This document shows positions 1-11,917 of a stretch of 64,000 bases of DNA, piece by piece. The position numbers and the translations under genes were made by a program. Numbering within the stretch: the stretch's first letter is position 1; every line of letters begins with the position of its first letter. The DNA is from Symbiodinium natans. Lineage: Eukaryota; Sar; Dinophyceae; Suessiales; Symbiodiniaceae. The stretch lies in NCBI GenBank assembly GCA_905221605.1, contig CAJNDS010002779.1:884116-948115 (forward strand), given 5' to 3'. The notes under the pieces are model-generated. The model saw only the letters and a program-made list of their open reading frames with translations. It made no database searches and was not told the origin of the DNA.

Positions 1-850
1 GGTTTAGGGTTTAGGGTTTAGGGTTTAGCCTAAGGTTCAGGGTTTAGGCCCCCCTCCCCCCCTCCCCAGGTGATCTCGCGGATTTCCGGGTGCAGGCTTG
101 CTTGGGGTTTACGACGCGCCCCCAAACCAACAAACCAAGAAGCCATCCGTGGATGTGTAGGCTTCTAGGCTCGGGCCCTGCAAGGGATGGCTCAGGGACG
201 AGAGGAGGGGCACTTTTAAGGGACCTTGGGGGTTACTTGGAGGCAATTTAGGGGCTACTTAGGTGCATAGGTACTATACAAGGTATATATAGGGGTTACA
301 TAGGGGAAGAAGATTAAGGGTCCTAGGGGTTGTTTTCTTAGACCCCTTGAGATGAATCCGGGGGTGGAGGTGTGTGGGTTTCTTCTAGGACGGGAGCTTA
401 ACCGTACCCGGTAGGTTCCTATTCCGCACTGACTAGAGGTTCGGGTCAGGAGGTTGGTGGTGTTTGGGGTTCAGGATTTAGGGCAGTGCAAGGGCTGGAA
501 GAACAAAAGAACCTTCTGGCCAATGGCGGTTGCCGGGTTTGTCGCTGCTTTGCGGGCGTGTGCTGACTTGCTCCCTTGTATAAGTTTCGTCTGGAATGGT
601 CGGTGAATCGAATCAAAAAGCAAGGCTGTGAATGACTTTGGCTTTTAATTCATCTTTCGCACGGTTCTGGCGCCCAGGAAAAGCAAATCTCGCCCGACCA
701 CACCGGCATCCCGCCCGAACACGCCGGCTGAGCCAGAAGACAAGAAGGCGGGCACAGCACATAGGGCCTCACAACGCTTGTGTCCCCAACCTAGAATCCC
801 GAATGCCTATGCCCTGATACGCTAAGCCCTGTTAACGTAAACCCTCTCTG
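1..850. repeat. Telomere-type repeats and unassigned sequence
   Basis: The window opens with four TTTAGGG-type units, then degenerate ones. The rest of this stretch shows no convincing exon: the open frame at 632-817 has no recognisable composition or splice context. It could be intron or intergenic sequence. Confidence 0.5.
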
Positions 851-882
851 TGGGTGGCATTCCCCAAAATGCTTGGGCACAG

Positions 883-1018
883 GAAGAGAAGAAGGAGGCC
901 GACAAAGAAGAGGCTGAGAAGGAGGGAAAAGCAGCCGAGAAGGATGCGGCCCAAAATGAAGAGGGCGAATCCGACTTTCGCATCCTGCCCTCCGTTGGAA
1001 CCTGGTTTACAGGACGGG
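883..1018 (+). CDS. Acidic/lysine-rich exon, unknown protein
   Basis: After an AG acceptor at 881-882 the frame reads a strongly charged stretch (EEKKEADKEEAEKEG), then EGESDFRILPSVGTWFTG, and meets a GT donor near 1019. Charged low-complexity coding followed by an ordered segment suggests a true exon. The segment RILPSVGTWF resembles RLLPPLGTWL in the exon at 6106-6246, so the two may be repeated units of one protein. Function is unknown. Confidence 0.45.
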
Positions 1019-2000
1019 TGGGAACAAGATTTTACGTGAGGAAGGGCCGCTTTTTTCAGATTGCGCAGGATCCATAAGTGTAAGGCGCTGTTGTCTGAGC
1101 ATGAGACGGAGCGTCCTTCTTGACTGACTGCTTAGCCAGCTTGTTTCTTTTAGTTTCGGGAGGAGGCGCGGGAGGGGGAGGGGGACCCTTCTTCTTGAAC
1201 CTGTTGTTTGTGCTACGTGGCTGAGGGTAAGTAGAAAAGCCCATTGGATCCACGACAGTCTGCTGCGCACGTCCGTCTCTTTGGGCACTGACAGACGAAC
1301 GAATTCCAGATAGTACGGGATTGCAGTAGCAACAATTAATGACGGATTTGTTCCACACACCCTAAACCCGCAATACAAACCTTAAAGCCCCAAACCCTGC
1401 ACCCTAAACCCTAAACCCTAAACCCTGAACCCTAAACCCTAAACCCTAAACCCTAAACTGCACAGAATACCCTACCAAGTAAATAGGCTACAGAGCGCTG
1501 CGACATGGCTGTTGAACCTCCTCCTTAGGCTTTCTCTAGATGGTCACTTCTCTAAATTGCGTCCGCACTTGGGTTTCCTTTTTCAAGGCGGCACCTCAGA
1601 TCTAGGATACCCAAAATAAGGGGGCGGACCAAAATCGTGAGAATTGACCATGCAGTTTAACAGTTCCTTATCGAAGGGGGGGGGCTGATGTCGAACAACC
1701 CTAGACCCTAAACCCTAAACCCTAAACCCTAAACCCTAAACCCCCCTTTGTCGAGTTCTGGGAGTCGGCTATATGATTGGGCAAGCTGTTCACTTGAGGC
1801 GCGTGACATGAGATCCTATGGGCCCTTTGAAACCGGGTGCTTAGAGAGCCCCATACCCCTTAAATAAGGAGTACTACCTTAAATTCTAAAGGGATCCCAA
1901 ATATGATTTAAGGCATATTTCTTACTAATGGGGTGTTGGGCTCATTGGGTGATTATATAATGGCTTGGGTTTATCGCATCCGATGCGATAATTTCTGAAG

Positions 2001-2095
2001 ATGCCTGCAAAGTTACAGCCGAGCCAGGACTTTACTCTGAGGAAGAGGACAAAAAGGAGGATGGTAAGACCAAAGAAGGCAGCCCCACGGTGGAA
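2001..2095 (+). CDS. Acidic exon, unknown protein
   Basis: The frame ACKVTAEPGLYSEEEDKKED, continuing GKTKEGSPTVEV, is open between a GAAG acceptor near 2000 and a boundary near 2095. Its charged composition matches the exons at 883-1018 and 2236-2305, so they probably belong to one gene. No domain is recognised and the boundaries are approximate. Confidence 0.4.
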
Positions 2096-2140
2096 GTATG
2101 CTCACATGCCCACTCACCAACTTGGTCACACTAACAACCT

Positions 2141-2442
2141 TTGGGGTTTAGGGTTTAGGTTTAGGGTTTAGGGTTTAGGGTTTAGGGTTTAGGGTTTAGG
2201 GTTTAGGGTTTAGGGTTTAGGGAGCCCTGTGCCACAGCCTTGTGGAGCTGCCAGGTGAGAAGAAGGAGGACGACAAGGCAGATGAGGAGGGCCCCGTACC
2301 TGACCTGTGATCCGCCCCTGGCTTGGTTTCAGGTTTAGGTAGGGTTTAGGGTTTAGGGTTTAGGGTTTAGGGTTTAGGGTTTAGGGTTTAGGGTTTAGGG
2401 TTTAGGGTTTAGGGTTTAGGGTTTAGGGTTTAGGGTTTAGGG
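2141..2442. repeat. Interstitial TTTAGGG arrays
   Basis: Two runs of near-perfect TTTAGGG units (about 2141-2221 and 2338-2442) flank the small coding segment at 2236-2305. They are interstitial, not a chromosome end, since coding sequence continues on both sides. Confidence 0.9.
2236..2305 (+). CDS. Acidic exon, unknown protein
   Basis: The frame reads SLVELPGEKKEDDKADEEG and stays open to a tga at about 2308, where a splice is more likely than a true stop because a TTTCAG acceptor and a telomere-repeat intron follow. It is flanked on both sides by long TTTAGGG arrays. Likely part of the same charged protein as the exons at 883 and 2001. Confidence 0.4.
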
Positions 2443-2714
2443 CTTAAGGTAAGAGGATCTTCATGCATGGGGTTCGGCAAAACCTTGTTACCTTGCTTAC
2501 TTGGGGAGCGCTTCGTGCTACATCCCTAAATCGCTAGACCCGAAACCCTAAACCTTAAGGGTGCAGCAGAAATCAGCAGGAGCTTTACAAGGCGTGGTGG
2601 CCTCCACCCGACTGCGAGATGGCAGAGGAGGCGTGAAATGCAGAATATGGGCCAGGGGCCTCATAACAAGAATAGTCGTATCTAATCATCATAGTCATAG
2701 TACTGGTAGGTAGC

Positions 2715-2815
2715 AGCATTAGCAGCAGCAGCAGCAGAAGAAACAGTGGGAGTTGAAGTCGTCAAGTAGAAGTGTTACTAGAACAGTCGCAGTGGCACTG
2801 GCATTGGCAGCGGAT

Positions 2816-2864
<49 letters not shown>

Positions 2865-2886
2865 CAGCAGCAGCAGTAGCAGCAGC

Positions 2887-2946
<60 letters not shown>

Positions 2947-3209
2947 CTAGCAGCAGTAGCAGCAGTACTAGCAGCAGTAGCAGCAGGTGCAGCAGTCGCA
3001 GCAGCAGCGGTAGCAGCAGTAGCAGCAGTACTAGCAGCAGTAGCAGCAGGTGCAGCAGTCGCAGCAGCAGCAGCAGTAGCAGCAGTAGCAGCAGTACTAG
3101 CAGCAGTAGCAGCAGTAGCAGCAGTCGCAGTAGCAGCAGCACTAGCAGCAGTAGCAGCAGTACTAGCAGCAGTAGCAGCAGTAGCAGCAGTCGCAGTAGC
3201 AGCAGCACT

Positions 3210-3243
<34 letters not shown>
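2715..3243. repeat. Compound CAG/AGC trinucleotide repeat
   Basis: About 530 bp of (CAG)n interrupted by CAGTAG, CACTAG and GGAGCA variants, with higher-order repetition of blocks such as AGCAGCAGTAGCAGCAGTAC. It is open in several frames on the minus strand (poly-Leu, poly-Ala/Thr), but these are by-products of a repeat whose length is a multiple of three. The surrounding 2443-3540 otherwise shows no exon I can support. Confidence 0.9.
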
Positions 3244-3560
3244 GTCGTCGTAAGTATACTTGCAGCCAGGGCAATCATCATGACATTAACCGTATTCTAT
3301 ACCGATCGGATGTAGAGCAGCAGGGAAGTTCGTGCCCTGAGGTGGGGGATTCTTCATAGACTTGGTCGTGCGAGTACCGGTTGTATCTGATGGCTCATGC
3401 GCGGCTTGCAGGAAGTCGAGCCTTACCACACCCCACTGAATTCGGGTGCTGTAGAGCGTACCGATTACAGATGATTACAGGATGCGCAGGGTCTTACAAT
3501 AGGGCGTGAGGGTTTGTAGGGTTTAGGGAGCTGTTACAGCATGGTTCGTGCTATTGCCTC

Positions 3561-3645
3561 AGGTGAAGCAGGGGGAGCCGAGCAGTGCGTTCGCCTGCAA
3601 GAAGAAGGTGCGAACGCGTTTAAGACCGAGCACCTCCAGCGGCCT
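3561..3645 (+). CDS. Possible TPR-like exon
   Basis: One frame reads EQCVRLQEEGANAFKTEHLQR, similar in character to the first helix of tetratricopeptide repeats that starts with an EGN..FK pattern. Other frames are also open, so the assignment rests on composition alone. It lies on the + strand like its neighbours. Confidence 0.3.
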
Positions 3646-3689
3646 CCATAGCGTCTACCTCTGGGTTGTCTTTCCCAAGGGATCTTGTG

Positions 3690-4080
3690 GATCCCCAATG
3701 GAATGGGAGAATATAGAAATATACATATATATATATGTATATTACAATATATGTATAATATACCCTTTTTTGTATCCCCTTGGAAGGTCTCTGGCTCCTG
3801 CGTTATAGGAGCATGGATTCCATTTGTCCTTGCGTTCTTTGGCCAGGTGGTGAAGCCCGGTCAGCACCCGGCCCAGCGCGCTTTTATTTCTTTTATTTTG
3901 TTTTTACTCTTTTTTTTTTGGGGGGGGGGGGGGAGGGGGGTTGGGGGACCGAAAGCCCTGAAGCCTGCAGCTTTTTGAGGGCCTTTTTGGGGGTTCCGGA
4001 GTTGCACACTTTGCTGAGGTTGGTGGTAGTGCAACTTAGCTCCAGTGGCTTACGGCTTACGCCTCCCGGCCGCCTTCTTA
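3690..4080. other. Intron-like low-complexity stretch
   Basis: Contains an alternating AT run (3721-3765), a long T then G run (3907-3950) and no exon with coding composition. It is followed by CCCTAAA arrays at 4083-4120 and 4207-4245. Confidence 0.5.
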
Positions 4081-4127
4081 AATAACCCTAAACCCTAAAC
4101 CCTAAACCCTAAACCCTAAAGCTGGCA

Positions 4128-4208
4128 AGGTGGAATCTGCTCACTCTCATCGTGCGGCCGGGTCCTCAAGTTCCGAAGTTGAGAAGAAATTAACTGCGGA
4201 GGCTGTAC
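4128..4208 (+). CDS. Small exon, unknown protein
   Basis: The frame KVESAHSHRAAGSSSS then EVEKKLTAEAV is open between two CCCTAAA arrays. The composition is polar and helix-like at the end. Boundaries are approximate and no family is recognised. Confidence 0.35.
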
Positions 4209-4568
4209 CCTAAACCCTAAACCCTAAACCCTAAACCCTAAACCCGAAGCCCCCCCCCGAACTCCTCCTCTAATTCATTGGTGCTTTTCGGGACTTTTGC
4301 CAATCACGTGGCGCAGTGGGATGTTGTCCACTTTTCTTCTTTCTGGATGGTAGTTGGATGGGGATGCAAAGAAGGGCCTATATCGTCAGTTCTTTCCGCT
4401 ATGATCCAATGTGGAGACCCTACACATCACGACCCATGTCGTCACAGGGAGCCCCCCGCCCCCCCCCCCCCCCAACAAAGCGAAGATCATTTTGAACCCT
4501 AAACCCAACCCTAGACTCTAAACCCTTATCCCTTAACCCTAAACCCTATAAACCCTAAGCCCTAGCCC

Positions 4569-4638
4569 CAACTTCGAGGTGTGCGTCGGCCAGTGAACCA
4601 GAGCAGCGATTTGCAACTGCCTACCTGAATGGTGAGGT
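4569..4638 (+). CDS. Small exon, unknown protein
   Basis: Reading TSRCASASEPEQRFATAYLN up to a GT donor (gaggtgagg) near 4639. It follows a CCCTAAA array and precedes an AG dinucleotide run (4757-4815). Likely a real exon of the same 5' gene region; no domain is recognised. Confidence 0.35.
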
Positions 4639-4749
4639 GAGGGAGGGGCTGTGCTCGGGGGATGTTGAAGTTGTTGAGGAAGTTATTTGAAGTTAGTAAG
4701 GAGACAAGTTTGTGCGAAGCGTCTTTTGTTTTCCATGAATACAGATATC

Positions 4750-6100
4750 GGTATGAAGAGAGAGAGAGAGAGAGCGCGAGAGAGAAGAGAGAGAGAGACA
4801 GAGCGAGAGTATCTATGTACGGTCCCGCCCGCATGAGACGTGCCCGTCCTGAACAAATCCGCAGGCACAAAAAAAACAAGCGCGAGTCTTTCCTAATGCC
4901 GAGTTCCAGTACCGGTCAAAGGCCTTCATTCGAAGGACTGTTCAGGAGGCCCAAAAGTCAAAAAGTCCGAGATTTCCAGATCCAAAGTCCAGAACCTTAT
5001 TGTTGATTTGTTCATCCATCCATATTAATTAAGCTCGTGGATTAAAATCCTCAACAGCAACCCTTGCTATGGGGTTCGGGTTTGGGGGTCCCAGAACTCC
5101 ATGCTCGAAGCCACGGTTGTGGCTTTTAGAGTCTAGGGTTTAGGGTTTAGGGTTTAGGGTCTCTTATTAGAACAACCTGCGGGTGGGATGTGATAAACTG
5201 TGGGATGTTTAGTAGATACATGTGGGCGTTGAAGAGAACTGCAAACACTTGAATACCCAGAGCTGTCATACTCGAGGCGACATGATTACCGGCGTGGTTC
5301 TCCTTGTCTTATACGATCAACTCCTGTAAATTATCCCTTCTTTTGACACAGGTGGCCTTCCACGTCAAAAGCCATGCTGCTTTGGAGGAGATCCCGCATG
5401 ACTCAGAATGTGGGGTCTTGGGATTAAGGCAGCCCCTCTCAGCCCCCCCCCCCCCCCCAGAAAACCTACGTATATGTATAATCAAGCACAACTAAACCTG
5501 AAAAAAAGCATCCACAACTAATGCATGCAAACATGGTATATGATATTCCTTCCATGTGACAGCCCATATTCACTCTTCCTTCAAAGCCTCTCAGAAACTA
5601 CGGCAGCAGGGAAGGGGTGTCATTTTAGGTTTCCAACCATTGCTTTCCCTTCCATTCTGAAAATTATCCCTTCGACAGCGAACCTTCAAGAAGGCGAGGG
5701 GTAGAGGTGATCTATGGTTTTAGGGTTTAGCGTTTATCAGATTTCGGGAAGTGATTCGTGTGAGGTTGAGATTTGGCAGTGAGCCCAAATGCTGCATAAA
5801 CACCAACAAAAGCACCGACATGCATTAATAGGTTTTTTGAATTATGTTTTTGGTGGGTGAAGTATTCTGTCGTAGACATCGTGAGTGTACATGTTGCGTC
5901 CTGGATACCAATAACAGAAATCCTACCCCATACGTGGTTTCATGATTTTTTTTGCGCGCGCCCTTTACAGAGGCCGAAGAGTTTAAATTTTGTTTGGGGG
6001 TTGCTCTAACTCAAGAACAAGGGGCGGGTTTCGAAAATGGTCTCATCCTTCTAAGTTTAAGAAATGCTAAATGGAACCCCTAAGTACAACCCCCCTATTT
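4750..6100. other. Non-coding stretch with simple repeats
   Basis: Holds an (AG)n tract at about 4757-4815, a short TTTAGGG run near 5137-5160, a C run at 5443-5457, and no exon I can support. Open frames here are short and lack splice context. Confidence 0.5.
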
Positions 6101-6105
6101 AGGAC

Positions 6106-9080
6106 TTGGATTTCTTGATAGAACTTTCATCTCCATCTCGGACAACCCGCGCGTGGCAGGAAGCGTTGGCTATTGATGCTTCCGGCGGTATCCGGTTGCT
6201 GCCGCCGCTGGGGACCTGGCTCGCCTTCTCATCGGAGATTCCGCGCAAGATCCGCAAAGCCTCGACCCTCAACCCCTTAAACCTTTGAGATGGGATCTGC
6301 CAGCACCCTAGACCCCTGCCACACAAAACCCTATTTTATGCGGGGTGCCAGAACCTCCAAACTGCTCCCTAAGCCACAAGCCCTAAACCCTAAACCCCAA
6401 ACCCGCCTAAGTGCCCATGTACCAGTATATCATATCCTAAACCCTAAACCCTAAACCCCAAACCCTAAACCCTAAACCCTAAAAGTCTAGGACCCTGGTT
6501 TGATTCTTGATCCCAGATCCGCCAGCGCTTCGGCGATGCCTGGGGGCCAGCTGCGCAGCATGGACGCCCACGGTTTAGGGTTTAGGGTTTAGGGTTTAGG
6601 GTTTAGGGTTTAGGTTTAGGATTGGGGTTCAGGGTTTAGGGTTATAGGGTTTTTTTAGGGTTCAGGGTTTAGGCCTAGAGGGTTTGGGGTTAGGGGTTAC
6701 ACTTGCGGCGGTCAGACCAAGGAGCCTGTGTTTTTTTTCTTTTGTGGGGGCTTTTTTGCTGTGGGAGAAAGCACCCACACACAAAAAAAAAAAAGCAGCA
6801 CTCTTACCTCAAACCAACACCTGCTTCCATGGGTTAGTTTAAGCTTTAGACTTGGTGAGACAAGGTACCTTCTCAGGCTGCACCCCAGAAACGCCGCTCG
6901 AAGCACTGAGTGCCTGAAACCCTGCCACCCCAGAAAAGTCTTTTGACGCCCAGTGGTTCCCTTTTCCCGTTCTTTAGTTCTTTAGGGTGCGGATTTTCTG
7001 AACAAACCCAACGAAGTAAGCAACAAGGGTAGCAGAAGCGCGTTGGAACCTGTCAATCCGTAAACTATGTTCCCTTAAAGGATATATAAAAAACACCCTA
7101 AACCGTAAACCCTAAACCCTGACTTCAAGCCCTAAACCCTAAACCCCCAAACCCAGGGGTGCAACCTTAGGGGTCTGAGGCAGAGTCCCATGAGAAGACA
7201 CCACCCTAAACCCTAAACCCTAAACCCTAAACCCTAAACCTTTTAAACCCTAAACCATGCAGGAGTTGAGCTGCAGGGCCTTGGGCCTTGAAGAAGTGCA
7301 CGAGGCACAGGCGGCGTGCCCAGCTTAGGGTTTAGGGTTTAGGGTTTAGGGTTTACGGTTTAGGGTCATATTGGATGTAGTATAGGGTTGAAGAATTTGT
7401 AGCGTATCGTGTAGTTTATGTCGTTTATGTTTCAGAGTTTTTTTATTGGGTTTTCTATCATGGCTCACAGGACTTGTGGGTTTTGTTTGGGCTTCTACAT
7501 GCTTGGAGGGTGTTTGGGGGTTGTTTTTAGTTTTCGGGTCTTATAGGGTGGTTTGTTGGGTTTGGGGTTTATTATCGGGGTGCTTGGCTTACAGGGCTTA
7601 GGGCATTTATAGGATGAGGGTTCGCAAGGTTTCGTTTTAGGGGTTTCGGTTTGTACCCTAAACCTCTAAACCTCTCAACCCTAAACCTCTAACCCCTAAA
7701 CCGCAACACCCTAAACCCGAAACCCGAAACCCTAGTGTTGAGTTTTCTTGGGGAGCAGGTGGACTGGCTTGGCAACTTTTAGTTTCGGCGAGAGTCCAAG
7801 GTTCAGGGTTCGGGGTTGAGGGCATCCGAAGTCACTGAAAGCCATCAAGGTTTAGGGCTTAGGGCTTAGGGTTTAGGGTTTAGGGTTTTTGGGTTTTGGG
7901 TTTTGGGTTTAGGGTTTAGGGATTCGGGCAGATAGCTCTGAGCCACCGAAACCTTACACCCGGAACCCTGAACCTTAAACCCTAACCCTCAACCATAAAC
8001 CCTGAACCCTCCACCCTCAACCCTCAGCCCTCAGCCCTCAACCCTCAACCCTCAGCCCTCAGCCCTCAACCCTCAACCCGCAACTCTAACCGAGGGTTTG
8101 AAGGCGTTCTGGGGCTTGGGGCCTTGACTTCCCCCAGAGCCCTCCAAATGAGGTCCCGCGCGGCGTGTGGAAGTGCACCAAGTGCAAGCGCTACAATCCT
8201 CCTGGCAAGCTCCTGCCTGAGATTGAGGGTTTCGGGTGAGTTGAGGGCTTAGGGTTTAGGGTTTGGGGTGTAGCTGTTTAGGATTTGGGTTTAGGGCTTA
8301 GGGTCTAGATTTTCAATGCCTAAGCCCCCAAAAACCCTCAAAAGCTGGGATGCTAGCATGTCTTGAGTGTTTTTTACGGTTTTCGAGTTTCACCCGAGAC
8401 AAAAACTAAGGTTTTGTGTTTGTACGGTAGGGGTCAGTTCATGATAAAGGTTCTTTTCTGGCTCCGTGAAGAGCGCGGCTAGACCACCTAGCGCAATCAA
8501 TGCAATCCGCCGCGCCGGAACAGACCGGGTTGCACACGCCCCCCAATCGCAATTGCAACTGTAGTGTGGCTCAGGGTTTAGGGCTTAGGGTTTAGGGTTT
8601 AGGGTTTAGGGTTTAGGTTTAGGGTTTAGGGTTTAGGGTTTTCTCAGAAGCACTGCCAGAAGAAGGGGGACAGCCCCGACTCACCGCCAAGCGACTTTGA
8701 ATCGACAAACTCGGGAGAAAGGCTGGAAAAAAGGTTAGGGTTTAGGGCCGAATATAGGGGTCGGAAAATTTCCTAGTGGTGTTTCCTTATGGTCCCTTTA
8801 TAAATTGATTGTGGAAATTCGATGCGGCGTTTGATATTCTTGTCCTATCTTCGACATGCATCGCTCCTGTGCACGAACCCCCTCCCCCGAGGCAACCTAA
8901 AAAAACTCCAAACCTCTAAGCCCTAAACCCTAAACCCTAAACCCCAGAATCCCAAGCCCTAACGATCCTCTCCCCATCCCATACGTCAGGCGCATGGAGA
9001 AGTTGGTTTGCGTTTGCGGCGTCCAACGGCCGGGAAGTGCACCAAGACCCAAGGACGACAAGGCCCTTGGTGTGGTGGTG

Positions 9081-9115
<35 letters not shown>

Positions 9116-11073
9116 GGTGGTGGTGGTGGTGGTGGTGGTGGTGGTGGTGGTGGTGGTGGGTTTGGGTCTTACAGGGCTTTGCGATGTAGGGTTTCGTGTT
9201 TTCGGGGATTTTCAGGGTTTATGGGCCGAAAAAAAGGGGCAATCATCCACAGAATCCAAGCAAAACCGAAGCCCTGACTGAAACCCAGAGATGAGAGCTC
9301 TCCATCTAAATCGTCAGAAACCTTCAGGGTTCCTGGGAAAACTTCAGACAATCCGTGCCTGGGAAAGGAAGAAGCCGACCCCTCCCTTCCCCTAAACCCT
9401 AAACCCTAAACCCTAAACCCTAAACCCTAAACCCTAAACCCTAAACCCTAAACCCTAAACCCTAAACTAGGACCAAGATCATCCCGGGCTCACCGTGGTG
9501 GTCGCAGACTCCTTCCAGGCGGGGAAGACCATCACGTTGTTTGAGTTTCTTTATCTCGGTAGGCCCTTGGGATTTATGTTTCCCTTCTTGGGTTCAAGAG
9601 GATCATATTCAGGAATATGCTTTAGAGGGCTTTAGGGGTCATCGTAGATAGGCGTTATAGGGATCTGAGGGACGATAGCAGAACCCTAAATCATGATGCT
9701 TCGTGTTGCCTACAGCAGAGCTCTTGTCCCAATGCTCGCTGCTGAGTGGACTTGCATATGTCTCTGCAGGCTTGCTTTGCCGGAATTTGCTGCGAGGTTC
9801 ATGGGGTCTGTTCCCGTTCATTCAGCCACAGCCCAGCCCAGCATGGAGGGCTTCCATGAAGGGAGAAGTCCGGTTTAACATGTTATTGGAGATGATGTTG
9901 CCTATGCCAGAGCAGTGCCGGGCCAGTTGCAGCTGGGACCCCAACCCAAGTGGAGCCTGACCAAGACGGCCAGTGGAGCCTGACCGAGAAGGCCTTCGAG
10001 TCCTGTCTGTGCAAGGCCAGACCGCATGGTGCCGGAAGCCTTCACAAGCGGTCAGTGAGGCAGCCGGCTTTTGGTGAGAAACAAAGGCCCCAACATCGAG
10101 GTCTACGATGTCCAGGCCCAAAGAACAGCAGCTGGATGGCCAGAAGTATGGCACACATTGCAGAGAGCGGATCACCGCATTATTTTGCTTGACAATGACG
10201 CTTCCCGAGTGTCGGGGAAGGTTCTGATGAACCATGGTGTACAGTAAACTCCGAAAAGTTGGAACATCCTTATCCCCATGCCGATACCCCAAAAGCCATA
10301 CAAAAGGGAATTCCCTAGCTCTACTCATCCTTAAACTATGTTCCAACTCTCTGTTTACCGTATCCGATACTTGACCGGAGTTGATATTGGATCTTGGGGA
10401 TCTAGGGACGACCTGGGAAGGCCAGGAATGCTTGAGCGAAACAAGCAAGGCTTTGCGGGATCATGCAGTTCACCCCTACACCCTAAACCCTAAACTTTAA
10501 ACCCTAAACCGTCGACTGGCATAAATTACCTCTCAAGTATTAGCTATGGTTGAAGCCTGTTTTCGCGGTGATCAGCCTTCTAAATGATACAGGCAGTTGC
10601 CTGTGGAAGAAGCCATTTCCTGATTGTAGGGTATTAGAGGATCATCTTTCAGAACATTTGGAGTTTCCAGGCTTCAGGGATTACCCTGGATTAGTTTTAG
10701 GGGCTCTGGAACGCTGTCCGCTGCTAGGAGCTTGTGATCGACAGCGACCGGGATGTCTTCCTGGACGTCTATGCGGACTGGTGTGGTCCTTGCGTGGAGG
10801 TGCAGGGTTTAGGGTACAGGGCTTTGGGCTTTGGGCTTTTGGGATCTCAGACATGGCACGGAAGGACGCAGTTCGCTTCGTGGTTTTGAGTCCTCGCATA
10901 TCCCAAACAGCCGGAAAAGACTTGCCCGTGCTTCAGATGCTCAACCCTAAACCCTAAACCCTAAACCCTAAACCCTAAACCCCATGTGCCGAAACCCCTA
11001 CGTGTTGATCTTGGAACTAAACTGACAGGCGAAACCCCACTTCCACAAGCTGGTGGCAAGCTCAGCCGTCTGG
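6106..11073 (+). CDS. Thioredoxin/PDI-domain protein with CxxC zinc-finger-like region
   Basis: Exons chain in phase. They are about 6106-6246, 6517-6565, 7263-7322, 8138-8227, 8648-8733, 8990-9062, 9471-9518, 10728-10799 and 11029-11073. The joined protein has a WKCTKCKRYN motif typical of small zinc-ribbon/RanBP2-like fingers, a second CVCG pair, then TVVVADSFQ leading into ELVIDSDRDVFLDVYADWCG and PCVE. This is the beta-alpha-beta core of a thioredoxin fold with a CGPC active site, followed by PHFHKLVASSAVW. The lead-in (TVVVADSF before a VIDSD segment) matches the a' domain of protein disulfide isomerases; CGPC rather than CGHC is thioredoxin-like and expected to be more reducing. Most introns are GC-AG (for example 7323-8137, 9063-9470, 9519-10727) and carry telomere-type arrays. 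The N-terminus and the rest of the domain after 11073 are not securely found. Confidence 0.65.
10059..10250 (+). CDS. Candidate exon inside the PDI-like gene's intron
   Basis: A frame with good coding character (RNKGPNIEVYDVQAQRTA, then RADHRIILLDNDASRVSG) runs from about 10059 to a taa at 10247-10249. The neighbouring exons 9471-9518 and 10728-10799 join in phase without it, so it is an alternative exon, a nested gene fragment or a fossil. An inverted-repeat intron follows directly (10247-10365). Confidence 0.35.
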
Positions 11074-11148
11074 GTTTAGGGTTTAGGGTTTAGGGTTTAG
11101 GGTTTAGGGTTTAGGGTTTAGGGTTTAGGGTTTAGGGTTTGGAGTCCA

Positions 11149-11240
11149 ACACGAAGCTTGACTCTCAAAGGGTCGGAGTCCGAACCGAAGTGGTGGTGTT
11201 CATCAGGCCAACTTGCTGCGTGCCTGTGATGATATTGGCA
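11149..11240 (+). CDS. Possible 3' exon of the thioredoxin gene
   Basis: The frame ESNTKLDSQRVGVRTEVVVF could correspond to the strand after the thioredoxin active-site helix, and its position right after a TTTAGGG-filled intron fits. Splice junctions are not secure. Confidence 0.25.
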
Positions 11241-11249
11241 TCTGCAGCC

Positions 11250-11840
11250 CGGGCGCCAGTGCACAGGGGATGCGTATCTTGAGTCTTGCGGATCTTGTCA
11301 TTCGGCCTTTGCACAATCCAGCTGCGCATCAGTCGGTGCGAACACAAGTTCGGTCACAAGATCCTTCTGCTGGCAAGTTGTTTCATGTGCTGTTCATGTG
11401 AACGTCGGTGCCTCCGCAGCCATTTGAATCAAAGAGGAGCAATGAAGCATATCCCCCCTGTTCATGCCGAATTCACACCAACACTTGCGACCACATTTCC
11501 CACGAGGCCCCTGGCTTCCCAAGCCTTCAAAAACCAGCTCCCCCCAGCGAAACAGAGTTAAAACTTCACAGTATGGCCATGCTTGACATGATGATACTCC
11601 ATACCAACGTTGAATGAGCCTCAAATGCCAAGCCCAAAAGGCTCATCATGGCCCCAGATGCGCTGCGGCGAGCTTCTCCCTGGCTTTGGAGCCTCTTCGT
11701 CTCCGGCCACCTGGCGCAAGGTGGGACGTCTAACGTCCCGTGGTGTGCCCCGCTTCCCGGGCGTAGCTACGGCAACCACGTGCTCCTTGTGGCCGCTGGG
11801 CGTTGATGGTTTCAGGATTCAAGTTTTTGGGGTCTAGATG
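11250..11840. other. No supported gene
   Basis: Several overlapping short open frames on both strands without recognisable protein signal. A short in-phase candidate (ELSTLADADLK, 11868-11900) lies just downstream and could be a further exon of the thioredoxin gene. Confidence 0.4.
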
Positions 11841-11917
11841 GCTCACAGATGTACTTCTTGCAGTTGAGCTGTCGACGCTTGCGGATGCCGACCTCAAGCC
11901 CTGAACCCTAAACCTGA

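Noticed and set aside
1-30. True chromosome end
   Set aside because: Only four repeat units are present and equal or longer arrays occur many times inside genes, so the start of the window is not evidence of a telomere.
2762-3281. Long minus-strand frames of poly-Leu, poly-Ala/Thr and poly-Ser
   Set aside because: They arise from a CAG/AGC repeat open in several frames; no unique sequence or splice context supports a gene.
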